A stretch of 64,000 bases of DNA from NCBI GenBank assembly GCA_028283725.1, contig JAPWKC010000004.1, positions 1,612,001 to 1,676,000 on the forward strand, read 5' to 3'. The DNA comes from Neorhizobium sp. Its GTDB lineage: Bacteria > Pseudomonadota > Alphaproteobacteria > Rhizobiales > Rhizobiaceae. The notes under the pieces are model-generated. The model was not told the DNA's origin. It searched no databases and saw nothing but the letters and a program-made list of their open reading frames with translations. Position numbers and translations under genes: made by a program. This document shows, piece after piece, positions 20,227-30,918 of this stretch; the first letter of the stretch is position 1, and every line of letters starts with the position of its first letter.

Positions 20227-20569
20227 GTCATCGATCGTTTCACTGGTCGCTTCGTCTCGTAACCGGCATGTCGGCGGGAAACGGCAAGGCTTTGATTGTG
20301 TATGGCCCGTTATGGGCGAGGCGGCCGGGTTCGGCAAGCCGGGGCTGCGCCAGAGTGACATCGTTGCTGAAACGGCCGGCATATCGGACAAGATTTCTGT
20401 GTGGATGACTTGCGCCAAGACCGAATCATCACAGCCAAACCCTTATCGCCTCTTGCATTCCCTGTCGGTTGTCTGCCATTTTGCCCGTCCACATGTCCGG
20501 CCTTGATCCAAGGCCGAAGGAATATCAGACCCGATAGACAGGGTCTTACGGTCGAAAGCGATAGCGTCA
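20227..20569. other. Divergent promoter region between rsmI and dnaN
   Basis: A 343-base gap that must hold the promoters of both genes. I find a short hairpin GGCCTT-GATCC-AAGGCC near 20490-20510, but no DnaA-box cluster, AT-rich unwinding stretch or ORF with a ribosome-binding site, so I do not see an origin here. Confidence 0.4.
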
Positions 20570-21688
20570 ATGCGTATTACTCTTGAGCGGTCAAACCTCC
20601 TGAAATCGCTGAACCACGTGCACCGGGTGGTCGAGCGTCGGAACACGATCCCGATCCTTTCCAACGTGCTGATGCGCGCATCCGGCAACAATCTCGATCT
20701 GAAGGCGACCGACCTCGATCTCGAGATCACCGAGGCGACGCCGGCAATGGTGGAAACCGCAGGCGCCACGACGGTGCCGGCACATCTGCTCTACGAAATC
20801 GTCCGCAAACTGCCGGATGGATCGGAAGTGCTGCTTGCCACCAATCCGGACGGCGGCTCGATGACGGTGCAATCCGGCCGCTCGAAATTCACGCTGCAAT
20901 GCCTGCCGGAAACGGATTTTCCCGACCTGACGGCCGGCAGCTTCACCCACACCTTCGATCTGAAGGCGACCGATCTGAAGATGCTGATCGACCGCACGCA
21001 GTTCGCGATCTCGACGGAAGAAACCCGCTATTACCTGAACGGCATCTTCTTCCATACGGTCGAAGCCGGCGGCGACCTGAAGCTGCGCGCCGTCGCAACC
21101 GACGGCCACCGTCTGGCGCGCGCCGACGTGGTGGCGCCTTCCGGTTCGGAAGGCATGCCGGGCATCATCATCCCGCGCAAGACGGTCGGCGAATTGCAGA
21201 AGCTGGTCGACGATCCGGAAATGGTGGTGAAGGCCGAGGTGTCCGACGCCAAGATCCGCCTGACGATCGGCTCGATCGTGCTGACCTCGAAGCTGATCGA
21301 CGGTACTTTCCCCGATTACCAGCGCGTCATCCCGACCGGCAACGACAAGGAAATGCGCGTCGATTGCCAGAGTTTCGCCAAGGCCGTCGACCGCGTGTCG
21401 ACGATTTCGTCGGAACGCGGCCGCGCCGTGAAACTGTCGATCATCGAGGGCCAGCTGACGCTCACCGTCAACAACCCCGATTCGGGCAGCGCGACGGAAG
21501 AAGTGGCTGTCGGCTACGACAATGATGCGATGGAAATCGGCTTCAACGCCAAATATCTTCTCGATATCACCGCACAGCTTTCCGGCGAGGATGCGATCTT
21601 CATGCTGGCCGATGCGGGTTCACCGACGCTGGTCAGAGATACGGCCGGCGACGACGCGCTTTACGTGTTGATGCCGATGCGCGTTTAA
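20570..21688 (+). CDS. dnaN: DNA polymerase III subunit beta (sliding clamp)
   Basis: A 372-residue sliding clamp with the three repeated clamp domains. MRITLERSNLLKSLNHVHRVVERRNTIPILSNVL and LKATDLDLEITE form the first domain, ATDGHRLARADV lies in the second, and the C-terminus ALYVLMPMRV is the conserved end that frames the partner-binding pocket. It tethers polymerase III and repair proteins to DNA. As usual in Rhizobiales it stands apart from dnaA, and a strong terminator follows. Confidence 0.97.
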   Translation: MRITLERSNLLKSLNHVHRVVERRNTIPILSNVLMRASGNNLDLKATDLDLEITEATPAMVETAGATTVPAHLLYEIVRKLPDGSEVLLATNPDGGSMTVQSGRSKFTLQCLPETDFPDLTAGSFTHTFDLKATDLKMLIDRTQFAISTEETRYYLNGIFFHTVEAGGDLKLRAVATDGHRLARADVVAPSGSEGMPGIIIPRKTVGELQKLVDDPEMVVKAEVSDAKIRLTIGSIVLTSKLIDGTFPDYQRVIPTGNDKEMRVDCQSFAKAVDRVSTISSERGRAVKLSIIEGQLTLTVNNPDSGSATEEVAVGYDNDAMEIGFNAKYLLDITAQLSGEDAIFMLADAGSPTLVRDTAGDDALYVLMPMRV

Positions 21689-21692
21689 ACCT

Positions 21693-21726
21693 AAGGCGGC
21701 TGGTGAGAATCAGCCGCCTTTTTTAT
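21693..21726 (+). terminator. Intrinsic terminator of dnaN
   Basis: AAGGCGGCTG-GTGAGAAT-CAGCCGCCTT is a perfect 10-bp stem followed by TTTTATT, a few bases after the dnaN stop codon. Confidence 0.9.
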
Positions 21727-21808
21727 TGATGTTTTCTCGGTGCGACATTTTCTCTTGCTTTTGCGCCGTCGGAAACCAGATAGCGTCAGCAGGGAGAGGA
21801 AAGTCCTC

Positions 21809-22402
21809 ATGGAATTGCGCCTGAAAGAGCGGCTCGGCCGGAAGTTCGACGAAGAAATCCGCTTCATCAAGGGCTGGATGGACGGACCGAAGCAGGTGGG
21901 CGCGATCCTTCCGACCTCGTCGATCACCGCCCGGCGCATGGCCAGTGTCGTCAATCCGACATCGGGGCTTCCGGTTCTCGAACTGGGGCCCGGCACCGGC
22001 ATCATCACCAAGGCGATCCTGAAGCTCGGCGTCCAGCCGCAGGATCTCGTGTCGATCGAATATTCGACCGATTTCTACCAGCACCTCGTGCGCACCGTGC
22101 CCGGCGTCAACTTCATCAATGGCGATGCCTTCGACCTCGACCGCACGCTCGGCGCATTCAAGGACAGGACGTTCGACAGCGTCATCTCCGCCATTCCGCT
22201 GTTGAGCTTTCCGATGGAGAGCCGCATCGCGCTTCTGGAAAGCCTGCTCGACCGCATTCCGGCAGGCAGGCCGGTGATGCAGATCACCTATGGCCCCGTT
22301 TCGCCGATCATCGCCAAGCCCGAGCGCTACCGGATCAAGCATTACGATTTCGTCGTGCGCAACATCCCGCCGGCACAGCTGTGGACTTACACGCGCGCCT
22401 GA
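21809..22402 (+). CDS. pmtA: Phosphatidylethanolamine N-methyltransferase PmtA
   Basis: A 197-residue SAM-dependent methyltransferase. MELRLKERLGRKFDEEIRFIKGWMDGPK is the amphipathic N-terminus of rhizobial PmtA, LELGPGTGIITKAIL is the SAM-binding motif, and the end IRNIPPAQLWTY-type sequence (VVRNIPPAQLWTYTRA) is diagnostic. It converts phosphatidylethanolamine stepwise to phosphatidylcholine at the inner membrane. AGGGAGAGGA precedes the ATG at 21809; the ORF-track start is 23 codons too early. Confidence 0.93.
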   Translation: MELRLKERLGRKFDEEIRFIKGWMDGPKQVGAILPTSSITARRMASVVNPTSGLPVLELGPGTGIITKAILKLGVQPQDLVSIEYSTDFYQHLVRTVPGVNFINGDAFDLDRTLGAFKDRTFDSVISAIPLLSFPMESRIALLESLLDRIPAGRPVMQITYGPVSPIIAKPERYRIKHYDFVVRNIPPAQLWTYTRA

Positions 22403-22430
22403 CGATTTTGCCCGGAAGGCTAAGGGTACG

Positions 22431-23012
22431 ATGAGCTTCGGCCTCTATATCACCCATCCCCAGGTCCGGATCGATCGCGCCGTGCCGGTGCCGCGCTGGG
22501 GCCTGTCGGATATCGGCCGGGCCCGCGCCGCACAGGCTGCGGCTGCGCCATGGGCGAAGCGGTTGGGGCGGGTCGTCTCCAGCGACGAGACGAAGGCCAT
22601 CGAGACGGCCGAAATATTGGCGGCATCTGCCGGAGTATCGGTGGAAATCATCGCCGGTGCTCAGGAGAACGACCGTTCGGCGACCGGCTTCCTGCCGCCG
22701 CCGGAGTTCGAGAAAGCGGCCGACCGGTTCTTTGCCCATCCGCGGGAAAGCTTCAACGGCTGGGAGCGGGCGATCGATGCGCAAACACGGATCGTCGCTG
22801 CCATCGACCGGGTTCTGGCCGACCATGATCCGACGGTGCCGATCGCCTTTATCGGCCATGGCGGCGTCGGCACGCTGCTGAAATGCCATCTTCAGCGCCG
22901 GGCGATCGGCCGCGACGGCGATCAGCCTGATGGTGGCGGCAATCTCTTCCGCTTCACTCTTGCAGATCGCGCCGTCTCATGCGACTGGACGCCCATCGAG
23001 ACATATCAATGA
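22431..23012 (+). CDS. Histidine phosphatase family protein with a variant RHG motif
   Basis: A 193-residue protein starting [33 protein letters not shown]. The family layout is clear: [30 protein letters not shown] and [17 protein letters not shown] with the second active-site His. However the usual N-terminal LxRHGE is ITHPQV, so the phospho-accepting His is kept but the neighbouring Arg and Gly are replaced. It may therefore be a low-activity or altered-substrate phosphatase. It lies between pmtA and pyrF on the same strand. Confidence 0.82.
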   Translation: MSFGLYITHPQVRIDRAVPVPRWGLSDIGRARAAQAAAAPWAKRLGRVVSSDETKAIETAEILAASAGVSVEIIAGAQENDRSATGFLPPPEFEKAADRFFAHPRESFNGWERAIDAQTRIVAAIDRVLADHDPTVPIAFIGHGGVGTLLKCHLQRRAIGRDGDQPDGGGNLFRFTLADRAVSCDWTPIETYQ

Positions 23013-23056
23013 CCGGACTGAAAAGCCGGACTGACCGGGGCAAGGAGTTTGAACCG

Positions 23057-23749
23057 ATGAACGCACGCGACCGCCTGATCGTCGGCCTCGACATCCCGAC
23101 CATCGCTGAAGCCGAAGCGATGGTAAAAGCCCTCGGCGACAGCGTTTCCTTCTACAAGGTCGGCTACCAGCTGGTGTTTGCCGGCGGGCTGGAATTTGCC
23201 CGCGACCTCGTCAAGGACGGCAAGCAGGTGTTTCTCGACATGAAGCTGCTCGACATCGACAATACGGTGGCAAAGGGCGTCGAGAACATCGCCAAGATGG
23301 GCATGACCATGCTCACCCTGCACGCCTATCCGAAGGCAATGCGTGCGGCCGTTGAAGCCGCCAGGGGTTCCGACCTCTGCCTGCTCGGCGTCACCGTGCT
23401 CACCTCGATGGATGCGCAAGACCTGATCGATGCCGGTTATCACCAGACGCCGGGCGAACTCGTTGCGCGCCGCGCCGAACAGGCCAAGGCGGCCGGCATG
23501 GGCGGCATTGTCTGCTCGGCGGAAGAATCGGCCGTCGTGCGTGCCATTCTCGGGCCCGACATGGCCGTCGTCACCCCCGGCATCCGACCGGCCGGTGCGG
23601 ACGCGGGCGACCAGAAGCGGGTCGTCACCCCCGGCGATGCGCTGAAGGCCGGCTCCAGCCATCTCGTCGTCGGCCGCCCGATCGTCAAGGCGGGCGATCC
23701 CAAGAGTGCTGCCGAGGCCATTCTGGCCGAAATGCGCGACGCGCTCTGA
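23057..23749 (+). CDS. pyrF: Orotidine 5'-phosphate decarboxylase
   Basis: A 230-residue TIM-barrel enzyme that forms UMP from OMP, the last step of de novo pyrimidine synthesis. [40 protein letters not shown] (the catalytic Lys-Asp array), [22 protein letters not shown] and [14 protein letters not shown] follow the family order. The ATG at 23057 has AAGGAG upstream and is preferred over the ORF-track start 26 codons earlier. It is convergent with the beta-helix gene. Confidence 0.95.
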   Translation: MNARDRLIVGLDIPTIAEAEAMVKALGDSVSFYKVGYQLVFAGGLEFARDLVKDGKQVFLDMKLLDIDNTVAKGVENIAKMGMTMLTLHAYPKAMRAAVEAARGSDLCLLGVTVLTSMDAQDLIDAGYHQTPGELVARRAEQAKAAGMGGIVCSAEESAVVRAILGPDMAVVTPGIRPAGADAGDQKRVVTPGDALKAGSSHLVVGRPIVKAGDPKSAAEAILAEMRDAL

Positions 23750-23771
23750 TCGAGCCGGTGGCAGGCAATCC

Positions 23772-24863
23772 TCAGCGATTGTCCGCCACGACATTGTTGC
23801 GATCGTTATCGACGATCAGCCTTCCGGCACCGCCCGGCAGGTGATTTCCGCTCACTGTATTATGCTCGGCATGATCGAGCGCGCTGAGGCTGCTGCCGAA
23901 CGGCCTGTCGGGCCGGAAGAGGCAATAGGGACTGATGCCCTGGCGGCTGCCGATCCAGACAGCCGGCCGGCCCACCAGAAAATTCGCATAGTGAAACGTG
24001 TTGCCGGTGATGACGTTTCGCTGCGGCTCCTGATGGCGGATCGTGCCGCCCTCACCGCAGTTGCGATAAAGAAAGATGCCGCCCTTCCAGGGATTTTCAA
24101 AGAGGTTGTTGTCGATCCTGTTATCCGCCGAACCATCGACGGCGATCATCTCGCGCCATTTCGTATGGATCTCGAAACGGTTGCCGATGATGCGGTTACG
24201 GGCGGATTCGGCATCCATGTAGAGTGCCACCGACACCGTCTCGCCGCGAAATGTCGAATGGCTGACAGTGACCCCCGTCGCACCCGGCGAGATATAGAGC
24301 GGGATGCCGCCCTCCGCGGTGAACGTGTCGTGGTCGAAGGTGATCCGCGTGGGTGCGGCGGCCTGCGCCCGCTCCGTATGCCCGGCCGTCAGAGACGAGA
24401 GCCGCACCTCTTCGGCCTCGCCATTGCGGCCCAGGCCCTCGATGCGCACGTCGCCGACGATGTTGCAGTCGCGCACGAGAATATCGTGCGGCCGGTCCCA
24501 GGATCCGTTCGCCATTTTCAGCGAGCGGACCCAAAGTGCCCGGATACCGGGTGCCGCACCGGATAGCGTGGCGCCATGACAATCGAGCGTCAGGCCGGAG
24601 GCGCGGCTGCCGGAATAGGCGATCGGTACCGAGACTGTATCGGTGGGCTGAAGCGCAAGGTCGCAGTCGATCTCCACAGGCGTGCCGCCGGGCGCACGCT
24701 TTGCCGTGACAGCCTCACGGATATCCGCCGCACAGACAGCCGCCTGCGCCTTCGGCGCCAGGCCCGTGACGGCTGCCACGATCAGCAGAAGGCAAACAAA
24801 CACTGCAACGCAACCGGCCGGTGGACGCAGCGGGAGGCGGATCGATGGAGGATGCGGCTGCAA
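23772..24863 (-). CDS. Exported right-handed beta-helix repeat protein
   Basis: A 363-residue protein starting at a TTG (24863) with AGGAAGAGAG upstream; no in-frame ATG fits before the hydrophobic segment VFVCLLLIVAAVTGLAPKAQAA, a probable signal peptide. The body is made of short repeats such as ITFDHDTFTAEGG, VTVSHSTFRGE, RIIGNRFEIHT, RIDNNLFENPW, VITGNTFHYAN and HNTVSGNHLPGG, which are rungs of a parallel beta-helix as in NosD and pectate-lyase-like proteins. No catalytic set is recognisable. Two Cys pairs near the N-terminus (VCAADI, DCDLAL, DCHGA) could form disulfides. The ligand, possibly a polysaccharide, is unknown. Confidence 0.8.
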   Translation of the reverse strand: MQPHPPSIRLPLRPPAGCVAVFVCLLLIVAAVTGLAPKAQAAVCAADIREAVTAKRAPGGTPVEIDCDLALQPTDTVSVPIAYSGSRASGLTLDCHGATLSGAAPGIRALWVRSLKMANGSWDRPHDILVRDCNIVGDVRIEGLGRNGEAEEVRLSSLTAGHTERAQAAAPTRITFDHDTFTAEGGIPLYISPGATGVTVSHSTFRGETVSVALYMDAESARNRIIGNRFEIHTKWREMIAVDGSADNRIDNNLFENPWKGGIFLYRNCGEGGTIRHQEPQRNVITGNTFHYANFLVGRPAVWIGSRQGISPYCLFRPDRPFGSSLSALDHAEHNTVSGNHLPGGAGRLIVDNDRNNVVADNR

Positions 24864-24928
24864 TATTGACTCTCTTCCTGTTTTGCCGGAAGCCGGAAGG
24901 CAGACACGATCATCGGGAGGATGGGATC

Positions 24929-25216
24929 ATGGCCAAGGGATACTGGATCGCGCGCGTCGATGTGCGGGATGCCGAACGCTACAAGGATTATGTCGCCGCT
25001 GCCAAGCCCGCCTTCGAGAAATACGGAGCGCATTTTCTGGCGCGCGGCGGGCCGCTGACGGAACTCGAAGGCAAGGCCCGCAGCCGCAACGTCGTAATCG
25101 AGTTCCCCTCGATGCAGGCGGCCGTGGATTGCTACAACTCACCGGAATACCAGATCGCCGCAAAAATCCGCCAGGACGTCGCCGATGCCGAAATGGTGGT
25201 CGTCGAGGGCGTGTGA
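24929..25216 (+). CDS. DUF1330 domain-containing protein
   Basis: A 95-residue small ferredoxin-fold protein, MAKGYWIARVDVRDAERYKDYVAAAKPAFEKYGAHFLARGG, ending in VADAEMVVVEGV. This matches DUF1330, a dimeric alpha/beta barrel family of unknown function common in proteobacteria. The ATG at 24929 has GGGAGGAT upstream; the longer ORF-track start overlaps the divergent beta-helix gene. An NDUFA9-like gene follows after 184 bases. Confidence 0.85.
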   Translation: MAKGYWIARVDVRDAERYKDYVAAAKPAFEKYGAHFLARGGPLTELEGKARSRNVVIEFPSMQAAVDCYNSPEYQIAAKIRQDVADAEMVVVEGV

Positions 25217-25400
25217 CGACACTTTGACAGCGCCTCGGCCGTCCGCCCTTCGACGTACAGAACCGAGACGGCTGATCTGCGTCAATGTGAAGCGTTGCGG
25301 ACGCGAACAGACTTTCGCAGCCGCAGCGATTCGGCTAAACAAATCCAGAGTTTCCCGCGCTCAACGTCCCGAGCCCAATTTCCACAGATCGAGGCATGCC

Positions 25401-26381
25401 ATGACAACCATGAACCTTCCGCCGCTCGTCACCGTCTTTGGAGGATCGGGCTTCATCGGCAGGCATGTGGTGCGGGTTCTGGCGGAACGCGGATACCGGG
25501 TGCGGGTCGCGGTGCGCCGGCCCGATCTCGCAGGCTTCCTTCTTCCGGCCGGCTATGTCGGCCAGATCGCGCTGTTGCAGGCCAACCTGCGCAACCGCGC
25601 CTCGATCGATCGCGCCGTCGAGGGCTCGTCGCATGTGATCAACTGCGTCGGCCTTCTGTTCGAGACCGGCGCCAATACGTTCAATTCGGTGCAGGATGCC
25701 GGCGCACGATCGGTTGCAGAAGCCGCCAAGGCCGCCGGCGCCAAGCTCACCCATATTTCGGCAATCGGCGCCGACGCCAAGTCGCCGTCGGCCTATGGCC
25801 GCAGCAAGGCCGCCGCGGAAGCAGCGATCCGCTCGCTTCTTCCCGATGCGGTCATCCTGCGCCCGTCGATCGTGTTCGGCCCGGAAGACGGGTTCTTCAA
25901 CAAGTTTGCCGGCATGGCGAAGATGCTGCCCTTCCTGCCCTTGATCGGGGGCGGCAAGACGAAGCTGCAGCCCGTCTATGTGATGGACGTCGCCGAAACA
26001 GTCGGCCGCTCCGTCGATGGCAAGATCGCGCCCGGCAAGACCTATGAACTCGGCGGCAGCGAAGTGATGACCTTCCGCCAGTGTCTCGAGCTTGTTCTGA
26101 AGGCGACCGATCGCCGCCGGCCGCTGATTTCGCTTCCCTTCGGGCTTGCCTCCTTCATCGGCAGCGTCGCCTCGCTGGTGCCGCTTATCGCACCGCCGAT
26201 CACACCGGATCAGGTGGACATGCTGAAGAGCGACAATATCGTTTCCGACAGCGCGAAGGCCGAGGAGCGCACTCTTGCCGGCATCGGCATTCGACCGACC
26301 GTGCCGGCCTCCGTCGTCGGCGATTACCTGGTGCATTTCAAGCCGCATGGCCAGTTTACCAATTCCGGTAAAGCCGCTTAA
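25401..26381 (+). CDS. NAD(P)-binding SDR-type protein, complex I NDUFA9-like
   Basis: A 326-residue extended-SDR protein. PLVTVFGGSGFIGRHVVRVLAERGYRVRVAVRRPD is the Rossmann fold with GxSGFIG; AYGRSKAAAEAAI has the YxxxK pair, and ILRPSIVFGPEDGFFNKFA is typical of the NDUFA9 group of atypical SDRs. Bacterial members bind NAD(P)H and are linked to complex I assembly or ubiquinone-related steps, though activity is uncertain. The ATG at 25401 is used; a second ATG three codons on is also possible. Confidence 0.85.
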   Translation: MTTMNLPPLVTVFGGSGFIGRHVVRVLAERGYRVRVAVRRPDLAGFLLPAGYVGQIALLQANLRNRASIDRAVEGSSHVINCVGLLFETGANTFNSVQDAGARSVAEAAKAAGAKLTHISAIGADAKSPSAYGRSKAAAEAAIRSLLPDAVILRPSIVFGPEDGFFNKFAGMAKMLPFLPLIGGGKTKLQPVYVMDVAETVGRSVDGKIAPGKTYELGGSEVMTFRQCLELVLKATDRRRPLISLPFGLASFIGSVASLVPLIAPPITPDQVDMLKSDNIVSDSAKAEERTLAGIGIRPTVPASVVGDYLVHFKPHGQFTNSGKAA

Positions 26382-26478
26382 TAAAATGCGACATATTCTT
26401 GGCCGCTTTCCGGCGGGACTGCGGCCACCCACAACCACATCCAAGATACTGATTTCATTGAAAAATCAGCATTTCATG

Positions 26479-26494
26479 TGGCACAAAGGTCGCA
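26479..26494 (+). promoter_or_regulatory. Possible sigma-54 promoter TGGCAC-N5-TCGCA
   Basis: TGGCACAAAGGTCGCA matches the -24/-12 pattern TGGCAC-N5-TTGCA except for one base. It lies about 135 bases upstream of the small exported protein gene. No activator site is evident, so this is only a candidate. Confidence 0.25.
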
Positions 26495-26628
26495 CCCTTG
26501 AGAGCGTTTCGCGTTAACGGGGAATTTAGCAAAAACCTTTATTGAATTCAGAGGCAGCGGCCAATAAACCGACTGTTGAAATTCTTCATTGGCCGTCAGT
26601 CATATTTTCCTTGGAAAGGCATTCCTTC

Positions 26629-26781
26629 ATGGGCAAGCCCATCGCCCTTTTTTTCGCGTGCGCAGCATTGGTGATCCTGGCCGGCTCGTTTGCCGCTCCC
26701 CGTACCGGCACCGCCGGCAAGCTCGATTGCGCACCGGCCTATGGCGTCGATCCGTGCAGCACGGGCTCGATCAACCGCTGA
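26629..26781 (+). CDS. Small exported or membrane-anchored hypothetical protein
   Basis: The ATG at 26629 gives a 50-residue product, MGKPIALFFACAALVILAGSFAAPRTG followed by KLDCAPAYGVDPCSTGSINR. The first half is a signal peptide or membrane helix; the second has two Cys ten residues apart, so a disulfide-bonded periplasmic micro-protein is possible. GGAAAGG lies about ten bases upstream. It is followed by a strong bidirectional terminator, which supports a real transcript. I do not recognise a family. Confidence 0.55.
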   Translation: MGKPIALFFACAALVILAGSFAAPRTGTAGKLDCAPAYGVDPCSTGSINR

Positions 26782-26840
26782 TCAGATCCTGATCTTATCT
26801 GCCCCTGGAGCGCCGTCTGGCTGATCCAGTGCCCATTAAA

Positions 26841-26866
26841 AAAGCCGGCTTAAAGCCGGCTTTTTT
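26841..26866. terminator. Bidirectional terminator between the small protein gene and uppP
   Basis: AAAGCCGGCTTTAAAGCCGGCTTT with flanking A and T runs on both sides forms a stem usable on either strand. It sits between two convergent genes. Confidence 0.88.
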
Positions 26867-26884
26867 CGTTTCCGTGATTACCCT

Positions 26885-27736
26885 TTACTGCGTCACCGCC
26901 GGGCGAAGCGGCGCGGCAGCCGGATCATCCACCTGCTCGTTCGGCATCATATTCATGGCGACCATGCCGAGCAGCACGATACCGATGACGATGCGGTAGA
27001 TCGCAAAGACCGTGAAGCGGTTGGTCTGGATGAAGGACAGAAGCCATTTGACCGAGACGAAGGCAACGATGGTGGAAACGACGAAGGCGATGCCGAGCGC
27101 GCCCCAATCCTCGTTGGCGACACCGCCGTCCTTGACCGTCTTCAAGAGTTCGTAGCCGCTCGCTGCATACATGGTCGGGATGCCGACGAGGAAGGCGAAT
27201 TCGGTTGCCGCGGCACGGCTGCCGGTGCCGGCCAGCATGGCGACGAAGATCGTGGTACCGGAGCGCGACAGGCCGGGAAAGACGCCTGCCACGACCTGTG
27301 CGATACCGACGAGGATCGCAACAAGCCAGGTGATCGAGGTATAGGGCGGTTTCTTGGCCGCCAGCCATTCGGCGACGATCATCCAGATGCCGCCGATCAC
27401 CAGCGCCCAGGCGATGGGAGTGGCGTTGTCCGGCAGTTCGAAACCGAGCTTCTTGACGAGAAGGCCGAGAACGGCGGTGATCAGGAAGGCGACGATCAGC
27501 TTTGCTGCATAGCGGCGGTTCTTCGGCTCTCTCCAGCCAAGAACCAGATCCAGAAGGCGCCGCCAGTAGATGAAGGTGACGGCAAGGATGGCGCCGGCCT
27601 GAATGACGATGTTGAACATATCCGAACGGCGGCCGAGCCATTGTTCCGCAATGATCAGATGTCCGGTACTCGAGATCGGCAGAAACTCGGTAATGCCCTC
27701 GATGACACCCAAAAGCGCAGCATTGATATAATCCAT
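26885..27736 (-). CDS. uppP: Undecaprenyl-diphosphatase UppP (BacA)
   Basis: A 283-residue integral membrane enzyme that recycles undecaprenyl diphosphate to the monophosphate carrier used for peptidoglycan and other surface polymers; overproduction gives bacitracin resistance. The two signature loops are present: GITEFLPISSTGHL near the N-terminus and GVFPGLSRSGTTI in the second half, with about eight hydrophobic segments. GGAGAT precedes the ATG. The lipid carrier it makes is also needed by the GtrB-like pathway at 47 kb. Confidence 0.95.
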   Translation of the reverse strand: MDYINAALLGVIEGITEFLPISSTGHLIIAEQWLGRRSDMFNIVIQAGAILAVTFIYWRRLLDLVLGWREPKNRRYAAKLIVAFLITAVLGLLVKKLGFELPDNATPIAWALVIGGIWMIVAEWLAAKKPPYTSITWLVAILVGIAQVVAGVFPGLSRSGTTIFVAMLAGTGSRAAATEFAFLVGIPTMYAASGYELLKTVKDGGVANEDWGALGIAFVVSTIVAFVSVKWLLSFIQTNRFTVFAIYRIVIGIVLLGMVAMNMMPNEQVDDPAAAPLRPAVTQ

Positions 27737-28008
27737 ATACGATCTCCGGTTTCAAACTCTTGGCGGCGACGGGCAGCGCTCACGGCCCCGTGAAGCTTCT
27801 TTGACCACGGATGTGGCGAAAAAAGTCCCGATCGCTCGGAATGTCATGAAAAATCCACGATTGGCGGAGGGTTAGAAGAGTGCCCAGATCCAGATTCGCG
27901 ATTGAGGCGACGTTGCAATCCTATATCTTTCTTAAGCTCCGGTTGTTAGGAGTTCTCCTTGAAGATATCACGTCGCTGAGACGCCAACAGGCGGACCCTT
28001 AAAAAATA

Positions 28009-28681
28009 ATGCCTACGCTCTATCACCATCCCATGTCGACTTCGTCACGATTCGTCAGACTTATTCTGGCTGAATATGGCTTTCAGACGGATCTGGTCGA
28101 GGAACAGCCCTGGGCGAAGCGCCGCGAGTTTCTGAACCTCAATCCGGCAGCGACGCTGCCCGTCTATGTGGATGACAGCATGCGGGTGCTTTGCGGCCCA
28201 GCCGTGCTGATGGAGTTTCTCGACGAGACCCATGGCGTATTGAAGCGCGACCGGCGGCTCTTGGCCGAAGATCCCTGGCAGCGCGCCGAAATCCGCCGGC
28301 TGACCGAATGGTTCCTACAGAAGATGGAGCAGGACGTGACGAGGCCGCTGACCCGCGAGCGCGTCTACAAGCTGCAGATGACGCCAGCGCAGGGCGGCGG
28401 GGCGCCCGATTCGAAAGTGCTGCGCACCTCGCGCGCCAATATCCGCCAGCATATGAAATATCTCACCTGGCTTGCCGGCTCGCGCAAATGGCTCGCCGGC
28501 GACCGGCTGACCTATGCGGACCTTGCCGCCGCATCCTCGGTCTCGATCCTCGACTATATGGGCGAGATCGACTGGTCGGAAACACCGCTTGCCAAGGACT
28601 GGTACCAGCGGATCAAGTCCCGCCCCTCCTTCCGGCCGCTGCTTGCCGAGCGCATTCGCGGCCTGACACCGGTCTCGCATT

Positions 28682-28701
<20 letters not shown>
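28009..28701 (+). CDS. Glutathione S-transferase family protein
   Basis: A 230-residue protein with the thioredoxin-like N-terminal domain [25 protein letters not shown] (Ser in the position of the catalytic residue) and [15 protein letters not shown], the cis-Pro loop. The all-alpha C-terminal domain contains [25 protein letters not shown], the GST N-cap motif. The preferred substrate is unknown. It overlaps the queG start by 20 bases, a tight operon arrangement; no strong ribosome-binding site is seen before its own ATG. Confidence 0.88.
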
Positions 28702-29905
<1,204 letters not shown>

Positions 29906-30918
29906 CGATTTTCGGCTGCGGCTATTCGGGCCGGGCGATCGCAAGAGCGTTTCTTGGTGATGGTGCAAGCGTTACCGGCACGGCGCGGACAGCGGAGAAG
30001 GCGGCGGAACTGGAAAAGGCCATCAATCCCGGCGTGGCGGGCGAGAGCGCGGTCGATCCGAAGCAGACCATCGATCGACTTGGGTCTGCCGGGATGGCGG
30101 GCGAGCAGGAACTCGCCACCCATGGTGGCCATGCCTTGGCCGGCACCACGCAACCGGGCGGCGCGAAGGCTTATGGACAGGGCCTCATCTTCGATGGAAG
30201 CGGCTTCAGCCCCGATCTTCTGGAGGCGCTCTCCAGGACCACGCATCTCGTCCAATCGATCCCGCCCGGACGCGAGGGAGATCCGCTCCTGCCGCTCCTT
30301 GCCGGCAGGCTCCACGTGCTCGCGCCGAAATTGCAATGGATCGGCTATCTGTCGACCGTCGGCGTCTATGGCGATCACGGCGGCGGCTGGGTGACGGAGG
30401 AGACGCCGGGCAGCCCGACGCTTGGCCGCTCCATCGACCGGGTCGGCGCCGAAGATCTCTTTATGGCGGAAGGTGACGCCGCCGGCGTGCCGGTGGCCGC
30501 GCTGCGGCTTTCGGGCATTTACGGGCCGGGCCGCAATGCCTTCGTCAACCTCTCCCGCGGTACGGCGCGGCGCATCGTCAAGACGGGCCAGGTGTTCAAC
30601 CGGATCCGCGTCGAGGATATCGCGGGAGCCACCCGGCATCTGTCGGCACACCGGCTTTCGGGCATCTATAATGTCACGGATGACGAGCCCGGCCCGCCGC
30701 AGGACGTGATTGCAGAAGCGGCCCGGATGATGGGTCTAACACCGCCGCCGGAACAGGATTTCGACACGGCCGACATGACGCCGATGGCGCGTTCCTTCTA
30801 CGGCTCAAACAAGCGTGTCTCGAACGCCAAGTTGAAGGCGACCGGCTTCGTGTTTCGCTTCCCGAATTACCGCCTTTCCCTGAAGCAAATGTGGTCGGAG
30901 GGGAGTTGGGAAGGATAA

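Noticed and set aside
20227-20569. Replication origin near dnaN
   Set aside because: No DnaA-box cluster or AT-rich unwinding region was seen, and dnaN is away from oriC in Rhizobiales.
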